64,000 nucleotides of DNA from Gammaproteobacteria bacterium (GTDB lineage Bacteria > Pseudomonadota > Gammaproteobacteria > Pseudomonadales > Pseudohongiellaceae), in NCBI GenBank assembly GCA_041395725.1, contig JAWKZW010000001.1, forward strand, positions 4,160,501-4,224,500, read 5' to 3'. The notes below the pieces were generated by a model, which ran no database searches, was not told where the DNA came from, and saw only the letters and a program-made list of their open reading frames with translations. The translations under genes and the position numbers were made by a program. How positions within the stretch are numbered: position 1 is the stretch's first letter; every line of letters starts with the position of its first letter. Positions 34,486 to 44,142 of this stretch are shown piece by piece.

Positions 34486-35865
34486 TCAACCCGACACGGC
34501 GTCGGCGGGTACTGCATAGAGATCGTACTCGTCGGCGTCAGTGACTGTAACCCACACCAGGTCTCCGGGCCGCAGGTCGCCGGCCTCATCCAGGTAAACC
34601 AGACCATCTATTTCGGGCGCATCGGCACTGGAGCGAGCTATCGCACCCTGGTCATTTACTTCGTCTATCAGCACCTCGAGCGTGCGCCCTATCCTGTCTT
34701 TCAACCGTCTGCTGCTGACTGCCTGCTGCACAGCCATGAAACGCTCCCAACGCTCCTGTTTCAGCGCGTCATCAACCTGCCCTTCCAACTCATTAGACCT
34801 GGCCCCTTCTACCGGCGAATATTGAAAACAGCCAACCCTGTCCAGCTGCGCCTGCTCGAGAAAATCCAGCAGATAGCGAAAATCCTCTTCCGTTTCACCG
34901 GGAAAACCGACGATGAAGGTACTGCGAAGTGTCAGATCCGGACACTGCCGGCGCCAGGCCTGAATACGGGCCAGGTTGTCTTCCGCCGCCGCCGGTCGTT
35001 TCATGCTGCGCAGAATCCGCGGACTGGCGTGCTGAAAAGGGATATCCAGATAGGGCAGCAGCCTGCCCTCCGCCATCAACGGAATGATGCGGTCCACGTG
35101 GGGATAAGGATAGACATAGTGCAACCGCACCCAGACGCCCAGATCCGCCAGTGCTTCGCACAACCCCTGCATATCCGCCCGAACGGGGCGCCCCTGCCAG
35201 AACCCCGTGCGATACTTGATATCCACACCGTAGGCACTGGTATCCTGGGAAATAACCAGTAATTCCCGCACGCCGGCATCAACCAGCCGCCTGGCCTCTT
35301 CAAGCACCTGATCAACCGGCCGGCTGACCAGTTTGCCACGCATGGAGGGGATAATGCAGAAACTGCATTTGTGATTACAGCCTTCAGAAATTTTAAGATA
35401 GGCATAATGCCGCGGGGTCAGCTTCACACCCTGCGGTGGAACCAGATCCACGTAGGGGTCATGCTGCAACTGCGGAGGGATCACTTCGTGTACCGCGGCA
35501 ACAACCTGCTCATAAGCCTGCGGACCACTGACATTCAACACACCAGGATGAATCTTTGTGATCGCTTCGGCATCCGCGCCCATGCACCCTGTCACGATCA
35601 CCTTGCCATTTTCCTGCAGTGCCTCACCGATCGCCTCCAGAGATTCCTGCTTGGCGCTGTCGATAAATCCGCAGGTATTTACCACCACTACTTTCGCATC
35701 GGCATAGGTCGGGGCGATCTCATATCCTTCCATGCGCAATTGCGTAAGGATACGTTCCGAATCCACCAGGGCTTTCGGGCACCCAAGGGAAACAAACCCC
35801 ACCCGATTGGAGACGATCTGTGGGCCTGCTGTTTGTTTACTGGAATCTTGCTTCTTCGTAGGCAT
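34486..35865 (-). CDS. rimO: Ribosomal protein S12 methylthiotransferase
   Basis: Radical-SAM enzyme adding a methylthio group to Asp89 of S12. The 459-residue protein has the UPF0004 domain (VGFVSLGCPKALVDSERI, VVVNTCGFIDSAKQES) with cluster cysteines including C in TGCMGA, the radical-SAM motif CNHKCSFCIIPSMRGK, and a TRAM domain from about residue 390. SLGCPKALVDSE is typical of RimO rather than MiaB. It is monocistronic; the upstream 0.8 kb is non-coding. Confidence 0.96.
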   Translation of the reverse strand: MPTKKQDSSKQTAGPQIVSNRVGFVSLGCPKALVDSERILTQLRMEGYEIAPTYADAKVVVVNTCGFIDSAKQESLEAIGEALQENGKVIVTGCMGADAEAITKIHPGVLNVSGPQAYEQVVAAVHEVIPPQLQHDPYVDLVPPQGVKLTPRHYAYLKISEGCNHKCSFCIIPSMRGKLVSRPVDQVLEEARRLVDAGVRELLVISQDTSAYGVDIKYRTGFWQGRPVRADMQGLCEALADLGVWVRLHYVYPYPHVDRIIPLMAEGRLLPYLDIPFQHASPRILRSMKRPAAAEDNLARIQAWRRQCPDLTLRSTFIVGFPGETEEDFRYLLDFLEQAQLDRVGCFQYSPVEGARSNELEGQVDDALKQERWERFMAVQQAVSSRRLKDRIGRTLEVLIDEVNDQGAIARSSADAPEIDGLVYLDEAGDLRPGDLVWVTVTDADEYDLYAVPADAVSG

Positions 35866-35997
35866 CGGCTGCGGGCTTGCTGGAAAAGCCCTATTCTAAC
35901 CGTTGACGCCTGTTACTGTAAGCAGTGCGTACATCTTTGTATAACGCCCTACAACCTGCCAGCGTCTGAGACACCGGCACCCGATCCTTTTTCCAAG

Positions 35998-36092
35998 GGA
36001 AACTCTGATCAGCAACCGCGATGCTTTGCGGGAGTCCGCCGGGCGCCACTGCCAGGCGCCGTGCGCCCGGGATGGTCACTCACTCCCATGCC
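35998..36092. repeat. Extended element R10 (left arm plus core)
   Basis: Begins GGGAAACTCTGATCAGCAAC, a diverged left arm, and continues to a core at 36049-36092 starting CTGCCAGGCGCCGTGCGC. The core matches R7 and the reverse strand of R2. A right arm is not recognisable. Confidence 0.65.
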
Positions 36093-36497
36093 TCCGGAGT
36101 CGGCAGGATCGATCGCCCTCCCCCTTTTTCATGCGAGAGCCATTAATGTCAGGGCAGTGCCAACGCTATCAATTGCCCGGTCTCGCCGCGCACGCCACCA
36201 TCCACTGCCGGCCGATATACTGCTTGCCAGCGGCCATGCAGGTAACGGGGGCAGCGTGAAACCTCGCGGGTCACTGAAACCGCCACAATCCCTCATCGTC
36301 GCCTGAATCGAGCTCAGTACATTGTGCGTCTCCTGAGCAGGATTTTCAGGAACCCGACCTCCGTTCAGACCGAGCGTCCCGGATAGTCAGGTTATCAAAC
36401 TGACAGTCAATGAATTACTTCTCGGCAGCAGACCAGAGACGGGTTTGCTGTTCCAATCAGGGCTGAACTGATCCGGGATAAGCTGCCGCCCCCAACT

Positions 36498-36511
36498 TTG
36501 ATCTAAATCAA
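36498..36511 (+). promoter_or_regulatory. FNR/Anr-type binding site upstream of the copper receptor gene
   Basis: TTGATCTAAATCAA is a perfect match to TTGAT-N4-ATCAA and lies 140 bases before the receptor ATG. A CTATAG at 36585-36590 would put the box near -92, one of the class I positions, but no class II -10 is present. Oxygen control of this gene agrees with the known anaerobic expression of OprC/NosA receptors. Confidence 0.68.
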
Positions 36512-36650
36512 CTGAAGCAGATTATTTTTTAAAAAAGGCGCCAGGTGCGACCATTTGACACATCCGCAGCACGATGATGCTGGTCTATAGTTCCTGAAAG
36601 TATTTTTTCGATCCCGGTGACCGGGTCACGACCACACGGAGAAAAGTATC

Positions 36651-38705
36651 ATGCATCGCAAAAAGTCACTGTCCCTGGCGATTCTTGCCACCTTGAGCCA
36701 GGCGAGCCTGGCGGCCGAACAATCCCAGGTAGCAAGAACCCTGGAGGAGATGGTCGTTACCGGTGTCCGGATGGATTCTCCACTCAATATTGTGACTGAC
36801 CCGAAAACGCCGAGGCAACCTTTACCTGCACATGATGGCGCCGACTACCTGAAAACCATTCCCGGCTTCTCGGTAATCCGCAAAGGTGGGGGCGGAGGCG
36901 ACCCGGTTCTGCGTGGTATGGCCGGTTCGAGATTATCGCTGCTGATGGATGGAGAGATGATCCTCGGCGGCTGCGGTAACCGCATGGATCCACCCACTGC
37001 CTACATATTTCCCGAGTCTTATGACACCATCCGCGTCATCAAGGGTCCCCAGTCGGTTCAGTACGGTCCCGGCAACTCTGCAGGGATCGTTCTGTTTGAC
37101 CGCGACACGTCGAGACCCGAAGAGTCGGGCTGGGAGGTTCATTCCAGCGCAGTCGGTGGCAGCTACGGCCGCAACGATCAGATTCTCGATGCCACCATGA
37201 GCACGCCGACATTTACCTTGCGTGGCACGGGTACCCATTCTGCCCAGAATGACTACGAGGATGGTGATGGAACCAGTATCCACTCCGAATATGAACGCTG
37301 GAGCACGCAACTGAGCCTGGCGTGGACGCCGGATGACACAACCTATCTTGAAATGGGTGCTGCGCGCAGCGACGGCGAGACGGCCTACGCCGACCGTGGA
37401 ATGGACGGTACTGTGTTCGACCGTGAGAATTACAGCATTAAATTTGAAAAAAAGAATCTGACGACACTGATCGAATCGTTGGAAATGAATGCGTTCTACA
37501 ACTATGTAGACCATGTTATGGACAATTATACGCTGCGCGAGCCATCGGCCATGATGCCCAACCCTATGGCCAGCAACCCCGATAGAAAAACGACCGGCGC
37601 ACGCCTGGCAATGACCCTTAGGCCCGCACCAGAGTACGAAGTCGTGCTGGGTATCGACACACAGGCTAATAAGCACAGTGTTCGCAGCACGATGAATCAG
37701 ACAATGATGCCGTACGAGAACATGGCCCGTAATCCGGATGCCGAATTTCAACAGGTTGGGCTGTTTGGGGAACTCTCATGGGACTTAAGCATGAACAACA
37801 GGATCATTGCCGGCCTGAGGACAGATCGCTGGCAAGCGGAGGACACTCGCGAAAATGTTCAGCTCAACATGATGATGTCGATGCCTAATCCCACCTTCGG
37901 AAAGGAACGGGAAGAAACCCTGCAGAGCGGTTTTCTGCGCTATGAAAAGACTCTGCTGGCGGGCTCCACGACTTTTTTCGCTGGATTGGGCCACAGCGAG
38001 CGATTTCCGGATTACTGGGAAATGATCGGCAAGGAGAGCGCCGATTCGACCAGTGCATTTTATATCGATCCGGAAAAAACCACCCAGCTCGATGTAGGGT
38101 TCATGTATCAGTACGGGGGTTGGGATGGTAGCGTTTCCCTGTTCGCTAACGAAATCAAAGACTACCTGATGATTGAATCCGGTTATCTGAAGCCGGCTAT
38201 GGGCGGCACCCGGTCCGCTTCAATAGTCCGCAATATCGACGCCCGGACATGGGGGCTGGAACTGGATGGTCAGTATCACTTTAACGATTACTGGCGCACC
38301 GAAATCACCCTGGCCTCGGTACGAGGCGCCAACGATACCGATGGCCGCACTCTGCCACAACTGCCACCGCTGGAAGGAAGAGTCGGACTCTACTATGACA
38401 ACAGCAACTGGTCAGCCGGCATGATGTGGCGCAGCATCTCCGCCCAGGATCGCTTCGATATTAATCGCGGCAACATCGTCGGCCAGGACTTCGGTCCCAC
38501 TGGCTCGGCCAATATTCTGTCAATGAATGGTGGCTGGCGTTATTCTGACAGCCTGAGCTTCACTGCCGGTGTCGACAACGTCCTCGATGAAACCTATGCG
38601 GAGCACATCAGCCGCGCGGGTGCGGCAATCGCCGGATTCGACCAGACCACCCGGGTCAATGAACCAGGTCGTATCCTCTGGGTGCGGGCGCAGCTGACGT
38701 TCTGA
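36651..38705 (+). CDS. oprC: TonB-dependent copper receptor, OprC/NosA type
   Basis: A 684-residue outer-membrane receptor. It has a signal peptide (to about SLAA), a TonB box-like LEEMVVTGVR at 31-40, a plug with GADYLKTIPGFSVIRKGGGG, and a barrel ending in F. The diagnostic site is LGGCGNRMDPPTAY: C108 and M112 form the CxxxM copper-binding pair known from Pseudomonas OprC. Family members bind copper and supply it, for example for nitrous oxide reductase maturation. The upstream FNR-type box supports expression at low oxygen. No nos or denitrification genes are in the window. A terminator follows. Confidence 0.9.
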   Translation: MHRKKSLSLAILATLSQASLAAEQSQVARTLEEMVVTGVRMDSPLNIVTDPKTPRQPLPAHDGADYLKTIPGFSVIRKGGGGGDPVLRGMAGSRLSLLMDGEMILGGCGNRMDPPTAYIFPESYDTIRVIKGPQSVQYGPGNSAGIVLFDRDTSRPEESGWEVHSSAVGGSYGRNDQILDATMSTPTFTLRGTGTHSAQNDYEDGDGTSIHSEYERWSTQLSLAWTPDDTTYLEMGAARSDGETAYADRGMDGTVFDRENYSIKFEKKNLTTLIESLEMNAFYNYVDHVMDNYTLREPSAMMPNPMASNPDRKTTGARLAMTLRPAPEYEVVLGIDTQANKHSVRSTMNQTMMPYENMARNPDAEFQQVGLFGELSWDLSMNNRIIAGLRTDRWQAEDTRENVQLNMMMSMPNPTFGKEREETLQSGFLRYEKTLLAGSTTFFAGLGHSERFPDYWEMIGKESADSTSAFYIDPEKTTQLDVGFMYQYGGWDGSVSLFANEIKDYLMIESGYLKPAMGGTRSASIVRNIDARTWGLELDGQYHFNDYWRTEITLASVRGANDTDGRTLPQLPPLEGRVGLYYDNSNWSAGMMWRSISAQDRFDINRGNIVGQDFGPTGSANILSMNGGWRYSDSLSFTAGVDNVLDETYAEHISRAGAAIAGFDQTTRVNEPGRILWVRAQLTF

Positions 38706-38752
38706 CCAGATGGCGATTACCACAGCCTGACTGCAATCAGCAATTCACGTAT

Positions 38753-38780
38753 AAAAAGCGCCAGTTGCCTGGTGCTTTTT
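38753..38780. terminator. Bidirectional rho-independent terminator
   Basis: Stem AAAAAGCGCCAG / CTGGTGCTTTTT (one G-T pair) around loop TTGC. It lies between the convergent copper receptor and M3 peptidase genes. Confidence 0.9.
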
Positions 38781-38865
38781 ATGCGTATTTGTTGACGGGC
38801 ATCGTAACTGCAAAGTTCCCGGCACTTTCAGTTCAGCGCGATTAACGGCCTGCCCAAAGCCAGTC

Positions 38866-40887
38866 TCAGTTCAGGGTAGTTAGAAAATCAATATAAGCCT
38901 GTGTTGAAAAAGTGCGGCCAAGAAAATCCTCAACAAATTCGTTTGCCGGTCTGCTGCCGGCAGAACCCAACACTTTATCTCGGTAATCATGGGCCACTTT
39001 CTCATCACGAAGTCCGGCCTGCTGAAAGCGACTGAACATCTCGGTGGCAATAGCCAGAGACCATTGATAGATATAGTAGTTTGATGAATAGCCATTGAGA
39101 TGACCGAACGCCGCGTAAAAGTGAGTTCCCTCAACATAGGGATAAGGTGAATATTGCGCGCTAAGTGACTTCGTCAGGGGTAATGGCTCGAATTCGGACG
39201 GTGGGGTTTGGTAAAAGTTTAGCGAAATATTAGCAAAGTAGATCTGCATAGCCGTACCCGTGGCTCTGCCAAAGTATCGTGCATTTGCCATCTTGTCGAC
39301 TAATGTTCTGGGAATCACCTCGCCAGCATCATTGGTGGCAAATTTGCTTAGTGAATCGTAGTCCCACACCCATTCTTCCAGCATCTGCGACGGTGCTTCG
39401 ACAAAATCACGCTCCATGGACATGCCACTGATGCTCAACCAGGATTGAGTACCGGCAAAGGTATTGTGCAATAGATGACCAAACTCGTGCAGGAACGTAG
39501 TGACCTGACGATGCTCCATCAGGCCGTTGGGAAAGTTTGTTGCCAGTGCGGAAACCGGTATCTGCCCCTCTTTCAGGCCCCTGCGTAAGCTCCATTGGGC
39601 AGCATGTTGATATTTGCCATCTCTGGGATGCAGGTCCAGATAAAAGCGGCTTATTGGCTCGCCGCTACGCCGAATCTCCCAACTGCTAACAGATTCATGC
39701 CAGGTTTCCGTTTCCCAGGGAATGATCTCCACATCAAACAAGTCTTCGGTCAGCTGAAAAATGCCATTCTGTACTTTGGAGAAGCGGAAGTATTGACGCA
39801 CTTCCTGAGAATCCAGTGCATAGTCTTCCTGTCTTATCAGGTTAGACAGGTAGCCTCTCTGCCAGGCCTCAACCCGTGTCGCGACAGGATCAATAACTCT
39901 AAGGCGTTGTAACAGAACATCCAATTCATTTTTGACTGGCACCTCCAGAGCAGCACCAATATCACGGAGGAAGCGTTCGGCATTTTCTGGATTTTGAATC
40001 ATCAACCCATCCATCGCCATGGCTGCATAAGTTTCATAGCCCAGAAGCTGAGCCAGCTCGTAACGTTTACTGATAAGCTGTTTAAGATTTTCAGTATTTG
40101 CCGGCATACCCCGGTTGTTGGAGGCTATAAAAAGACGCCTGCGAAGATCATCATTCCTGCTGTAGGAAAGCACAGGGTTCAGATCTGGCGTATTGGTAGA
40201 GATTCGTATTACACCGTTTTCATCAGCCGGGTGGTTGTCGATATAGTCCTGAGGTAATCCATCAAGTTCAGCCAGATTGGTATCGACATACCGTACGTCT
40301 TCACGAATCGTATTATCAAAGGCATTGCCAATTTCAGTGATCTCTCGTTTCAACTGCCCCACACGTTCCCGTGTGGCATCGTCCCTGTCTACACCTGACA
40401 GGCGACTGTTACGAAGGCGGTCTTCGATCATCTTGATTTCAGCGGCGCTCAGATCTGAAGTATCTATTGCAGCAATGCGCTCGTAAAACTTCCGTGACAG
40501 GCTGTGGGAATTCCTGAAGTTGGCAAGATCCCGAGAGCAGGCCTGGGCTGCTTCACGAATATCCACTGAAGGGTGAACATTACTCAGGTAGTTGGTGTGT
40601 TGGATTGGCTGCAAATCAGTGAGGACGGCATCGAACGCGCCAAAAACGCTTTCCAGGGTTGCCACAGACGTGTCCTTTTCTATCGCGATAAACGCCGCTT
40701 CGGCTGCTGACAATGTGGCTCCGCAGAGGCTGGTTAGCTCATCAGCTGGTAGGTTAAAGTCCCAGGTTTCTTTTGCTACAGAGGTTTGTCCCTGAGCAAT
40801 GGCCGGTGTGTAGACTGAAAGCACCAATGCCACTGATAATGCTGAAGCTGATAGCGAAATGGTTTTTGAAGTGCGAAGCATTGTCAT
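38866..40887 (-). CDS. Exported M3 family metallopeptidase
   Basis: A zinc oligopeptidase of the thimet/Dcp type. The start is set at ATG 40887 (673 residues), which gives a signal peptide with ISLSASALSVALVLSVYTPA ending near AIAQ; a more upstream ATG at 41049 is unlikely. The zinc site is TTFLHEFGHLLHN (HEFGH). C-terminal GHLNGYSSNYYIYQWSLAIA and LGSAGSRPANEFVEDFLGR are the family end. It degrades short peptides, here probably in the periplasm, in line with the other exported peptidases. Its base composition looks more A/T-rich than neighbours (for example 38880-39260), hinting at transfer. Confidence 0.9.
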   Translation of the reverse strand: MTMLRTSKTISLSASALSVALVLSVYTPAIAQGQTSVAKETWDFNLPADELTSLCGATLSAAEAAFIAIEKDTSVATLESVFGAFDAVLTDLQPIQHTNYLSNVHPSVDIREAAQACSRDLANFRNSHSLSRKFYERIAAIDTSDLSAAEIKMIEDRLRNSRLSGVDRDDATRERVGQLKREITEIGNAFDNTIREDVRYVDTNLAELDGLPQDYIDNHPADENGVIRISTNTPDLNPVLSYSRNDDLRRRLFIASNNRGMPANTENLKQLISKRYELAQLLGYETYAAMAMDGLMIQNPENAERFLRDIGAALEVPVKNELDVLLQRLRVIDPVATRVEAWQRGYLSNLIRQEDYALDSQEVRQYFRFSKVQNGIFQLTEDLFDVEIIPWETETWHESVSSWEIRRSGEPISRFYLDLHPRDGKYQHAAQWSLRRGLKEGQIPVSALATNFPNGLMEHRQVTTFLHEFGHLLHNTFAGTQSWLSISGMSMERDFVEAPSQMLEEWVWDYDSLSKFATNDAGEVIPRTLVDKMANARYFGRATGTAMQIYFANISLNFYQTPPSEFEPLPLTKSLSAQYSPYPYVEGTHFYAAFGHLNGYSSNYYIYQWSLAIATEMFSRFQQAGLRDEKVAHDYRDKVLGSAGSRPANEFVEDFLGRTFSTQAYIDFLTTLN

Positions 40888-41070
40888 GATTATGGGATCC
40901 CAGGTTTCGAGCGCACGAGTGGAATTGGCCAGTACGTAATGTGTTTCAGCCGCAGTTTTTAGTGTATTTGACCAAAAAGTATCGCCAAACCAACAGATTG
41001 TCCAGTTTCGTAAACCGTGAATCAGCTGAAACCCCTGCAAAATTTGCAATCCGCAGAGATCCTCTGCTCA

Positions 41071-41103
41071 AGGAACCTCTGATTAAATCCTACTAATACT
41101 GAT
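41071..41103. repeat. Half element R6
   Basis: AGGAACCTCTGATTAAATCC resembles a single left arm of the family; the partner arm is absent. It lies between the M3 peptidase start and the membrane protein gene. Confidence 0.5.
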
Positions 41104-41125
41104 TGGGTTGCCAGAGGGGGCAAGA

Positions 41126-41527
41126 TCAATCCGATGCCAGCGGGGGCCGGCCCAGAGCCATCCACTCGAAGGCTGCCAGCGCGGCCACCACCAGGGCAAT
41201 ATCAACCAGAACCAGATTCCCAAGGCTGGTCAGACGGTCCTGCGTGGTCAGCATGATAATGGGAGTAAGCACGACCCAGGCCACATCACCCCAGAAGATC
41301 ATCAGCACCCTGCCCCGCGATGGTGATGCCTGCCGGGCCGTGAGCCAGACGCCCAGGGCAAACAGCAGCAGCCCCGCGGACAGCGAAACAAAATACAGGC
41401 GCGGCAGGTTGATGATGTAGTCGGCAATGTGCCCCGGAAATAACAGAATCACCGCGACGCTGAACAGGCAGAACGCCAGATTGGCGTATAGAACGGTCTG
41501 TAAGCGAGGAATTCTCATCTTCTGCAA
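41126..41527 (-). CDS. Small four-helix membrane protein of unknown function
   Basis: A 133-residue protein with four hydrophobic segments (about 12-32, 43-62, 75-95, 103-125) and no recognised motif. The arrangement, with RLYFVSLSAGLLLFALGVWL in the second segment, resembles uncharacterised small inner-membrane proteins. No operon partner; the XRE regulator gene diverges from it, so it is a possible target of that regulator. Confidence 0.65.
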   Translation of the reverse strand: MQKMRIPRLQTVLYANLAFCLFSVAVILLFPGHIADYIINLPRLYFVSLSAGLLLFALGVWLTARQASPSRGRVLMIFWGDVAWVVLTPIIMLTTQDRLTSLGNLVLVDIALVVAALAAFEWMALGRPPLASD

Positions 41528-41703
41528 TCTCCTGACAGGGTTGTTTGAGTCAGCTGGCTGTTAGACAGCCTCTATTCTTTCAGATCAGGACCAATTCTAG
41601 TCCCCTGACAGCAGCAGGCAATTACCTCCGAAGTAATGGAATTAATGAGTTGTGCTGACTAAAATCGTACTCTTCAGAAACCGCCCGTAGAGGAGTCTTA
41701 CCC

Positions 41704-42483
41704 TTGTCCAGTATCGGCGTTCTGCTCTCCGAGTACCGCAAGCGAAGCCATCTGTCGCAGCTGGAACTGGCCCTCCTTGCGGAGGTGTCCACGCGTCACA
41801 TCAGTTTTTTCGAGACCGGGAAATCCGCACCGAGTCGCGACATGCTGTTGAAACTCGCCGATTCAATGGCGCTGTCGTTACAGGACAGCAATCTCCTGCT
41901 CAACTCCGCCGGCTATACGGCAGTCTACGGCAACCTTGAATTTACCTCGCCGGCAATGACCCCCGTGCGACAGGCTCTGGGCATGATGCTGGACAGGCAG
42001 AATCCTTACCCTGCCCTGGTGCTGGACGGCGACTGGAACATTCTCATGGTCAATGAAGGGCAACGGAAGCTGGGGGAACGACTTGCCATCAGCCCCGATC
42101 CGTCGCGCAGCGGCAATCTGCTGGAACTGGTGTTCGATCCCGATGGATTCCGGCCCGTGATAGAAAACTGGGAGGAAGTGGCATCGCACCTGCTGCGGCG
42201 CCTGCGGCGCCAGCTGGTCACATTTTCAAGGCCGGGCCATGTCGCTCTTTATGAAAACCTCCTGAACAGGAACCCGCCCCGCAACTGGCAGACACCGTCA
42301 ACCAGCAGGTCCGATGCCCCGGTCATGACGGTTGATCTGCGCGTAGAGAATCGCGTCATAAAACTGTTTTCGACGCTCAGCCAGTTCGGTACGGCGCTGG
42401 ATGTGGGCACGGCCGATATTCTGATTGAAAACTATTTCCCTGCCGACGCGGCGAGCCGGGAATTTTTTAACGGCGCGAACTGA
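41704..42483 (+). CDS. XRE-family regulator with MmyB-like ligand domain
   Basis: A 259-residue regulator. The N-terminal helix-turn-helix is LLSEYRKRSHLSQLELALLA followed by EVSTRHISFFETGKSAPSRD. From about residue 100 the MmyB-like domain (YPALVLDGDWNILMVN, NLLELVFDPDGFRPVIENWE) suggests binding of a fatty acid-like ligand, as proposed for MmyB proteins. The start is TTG at 41704 preceded by GAGGAG. Photolyase lies 105 bases downstream on the same strand and the membrane protein gene is divergent; either could be controlled. Confidence 0.86.
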   Translation: MSSIGVLLSEYRKRSHLSQLELALLAEVSTRHISFFETGKSAPSRDMLLKLADSMALSLQDSNLLLNSAGYTAVYGNLEFTSPAMTPVRQALGMMLDRQNPYPALVLDGDWNILMVNEGQRKLGERLAISPDPSRSGNLLELVFDPDGFRPVIENWEEVASHLLRRLRRQLVTFSRPGHVALYENLLNRNPPRNWQTPSTSRSDAPVMTVDLRVENRVIKLFSTLSQFGTALDVGTADILIENYFPADAASREFFNGAN

Positions 42484-42588
42484 CGAACAGCTGAACACCT
42501 GCCTGCCGTCCTGATCTGGAACCGGCCGCGCCTCGTAACATGACAGGCAAACAAAACTGTAAAGGCTTCCGCGCCGGAGAAACAACAA

Positions 42589-44019
42589 ATGTCCGACAAG
42601 ACCGTCCTACTCTGGCTGCGACAGGATTTGAGAACCAGGGATAACCCGGCGCTCCTTGCGGCCGCGGCAGCGGGCCGGGTGCTGCCGGTTTACATAGTCG
42701 ATGAATCCGGCCAGGACACCTGGCCCATGGGGGAAGCCGGTCGCTGGTGGCTGCATCAGTCCCTCAGCGACCTGAATGGGACATTGCACAACCGCCTCTG
42801 GATGTTCCGCGGCGACCCGGAGGTCATCCTCCCTGAGCTGGCCGCGGAGCACGGCGCGGAGGCCGTGTACTGGAATCGCTGCTACGAACCCTGGCGCACG
42901 GCGCGCGACGGGCGATTGAAAAAAACTCTGCAGGAAGCAGGCCTGGAAGTAACCAGCAGCAATGGCTCCCTGTTATGGGAACCCTGGGAAGTACTGAAAG
43001 CTGACGACACACCCTACAAAGTGTTTACCCCCTATTTCACCAAGGGCTGCAGGCAGGCTGCGGAGCCAAGACTACCACTGAAAAGTCCCGAAGAACTGTC
43101 TCTGGCGGACTGCAGTCAGCCGCACAGCCGCATCGACGACCTCGGCCTGATGCCTGCGCGAGACTGGTACACAAGCCTTGACGAGGCATGGCAGCCGGGG
43201 GAAAACGGTGCCGCCGAACGACTTGAGAAATTTCTAAGCAGCGGCCTTGAACTCTACAAAAAGGGCCGTGACTTCCCTGCACTTGAGGCTGTCTCGCGGC
43301 TATCGCCCTACCTGCACTTCGGGGAAATCTCCCCTAATCAGGCCTGGTACCGGGTACAGCAGGAAATGCAGGCACGCGGACTGGAGGTTCAGGGGGAACA
43401 TTTTCAGCGTGAGCTGGGCTGGCGGGAGTTTTCCTATTCCCTGCTTTACCATTTTCCCCACCTGCCAAGACAAAACCTGCAAAAGAAGTTTGACAGCTTT
43501 CCCTGGCATGACAATCCCGATGCCTTCCACCAGTGGTGTCGCGGCATGACCGGGTATCCGATTATCGATGCGGGCATGCGGGAGCTCTGGCAAACCGGGT
43601 ACATGCACAACCGGGTACGAATGATAGTTGCATCGTTTCTGGTAAAAAACCTGCTGATCCACTGGCACCGGGGAGAAGACTGGTTCTGGGACTGCCTGGT
43701 GGATGCCGACCTGGCTAATAATAGCGCCAGCTGGCAATGGGTGGCAGGCTGTGGAGCCGATGCGGCGCCCTACTTCCGGATTTTTAATCCGGTTACCCAG
43801 GGGTTGAAATTCGACCCCCAGGGCGAATACGTGCGCCGCTTTGTGCCGGAAATCGCCGACCTGCCGGACAAATACATCCACGACCCTTCCAGCGCCCCAG
43901 CGGGTGTTCTGACTGCTGCCGGCGTTGTGCTGGGAAAAACTTACCCACAGGCCATGGTCGATCTCAGGGAGTCCAGGCTTCGAGCCCTTGAAGCCTTCAA
44001 GACTTTGTCCGGTCAGTAA
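42589..44019 (+). CDS. phrB: Deoxyribodipyrimidine photo-lyase
   Basis: Repairs UV-induced cyclobutane pyrimidine dimers with light. The 476-residue class I enzyme has the antenna-binding Rossmann domain (VLLWLRQDLRTRDNPALLAA) and the FAD domain: REFSYSLLYHFPHL, GYPIIDAGMRELWQTGYMHN followed by RVRMIVASFLVKNLLIHW, and DADLANNSASWQWVAGCGAD, which holds the dimer-binding Trp and flavin Asn. These point to true CPD photolyase rather than cryptochrome. Light exposure of the habitat is implied. Confidence 0.94.
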   Translation: MSDKTVLLWLRQDLRTRDNPALLAAAAAGRVLPVYIVDESGQDTWPMGEAGRWWLHQSLSDLNGTLHNRLWMFRGDPEVILPELAAEHGAEAVYWNRCYEPWRTARDGRLKKTLQEAGLEVTSSNGSLLWEPWEVLKADDTPYKVFTPYFTKGCRQAAEPRLPLKSPEELSLADCSQPHSRIDDLGLMPARDWYTSLDEAWQPGENGAAERLEKFLSSGLELYKKGRDFPALEAVSRLSPYLHFGEISPNQAWYRVQQEMQARGLEVQGEHFQRELGWREFSYSLLYHFPHLPRQNLQKKFDSFPWHDNPDAFHQWCRGMTGYPIIDAGMRELWQTGYMHNRVRMIVASFLVKNLLIHWHRGEDWFWDCLVDADLANNSASWQWVAGCGADAAPYFRIFNPVTQGLKFDPQGEYVRRFVPEIADLPDKYIHDPSSAPAGVLTAAGVVLGKTYPQAMVDLRESRLRALEAFKTLSGQ

Positions 44020-44142
44020 TGGATTCCTGCCTGTATTCCTGCCTTGATCAATGGCACTTCCAATATTCACTTAATAGGCACCAGCCTCCGGATGTGCAAT
44101 TATCACCACACAGGAGAAGGTTGCCAGGGGTAGGCTCTTCTT

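Larger units (their letters stand above)
35866..36650. other. Non-coding region with element R10 and copper-receptor promoter
   Basis: This 785-base gap between divergent rimO and the copper receptor gene holds repeat R10 (about 35998-36092) and an FNR-type box (36498-36511). A TTGACA at 36555-36560 is present but has no -10 at normal spacing. Open frames here lack motifs and look like chance. Confidence 0.6.

Noticed and set aside
36555..36590. TTGACA and CTATAG as a sigma70 promoter of the copper receptor gene
   Set aside because: The hexamers are about 24 bases apart, too far for a normal promoter.
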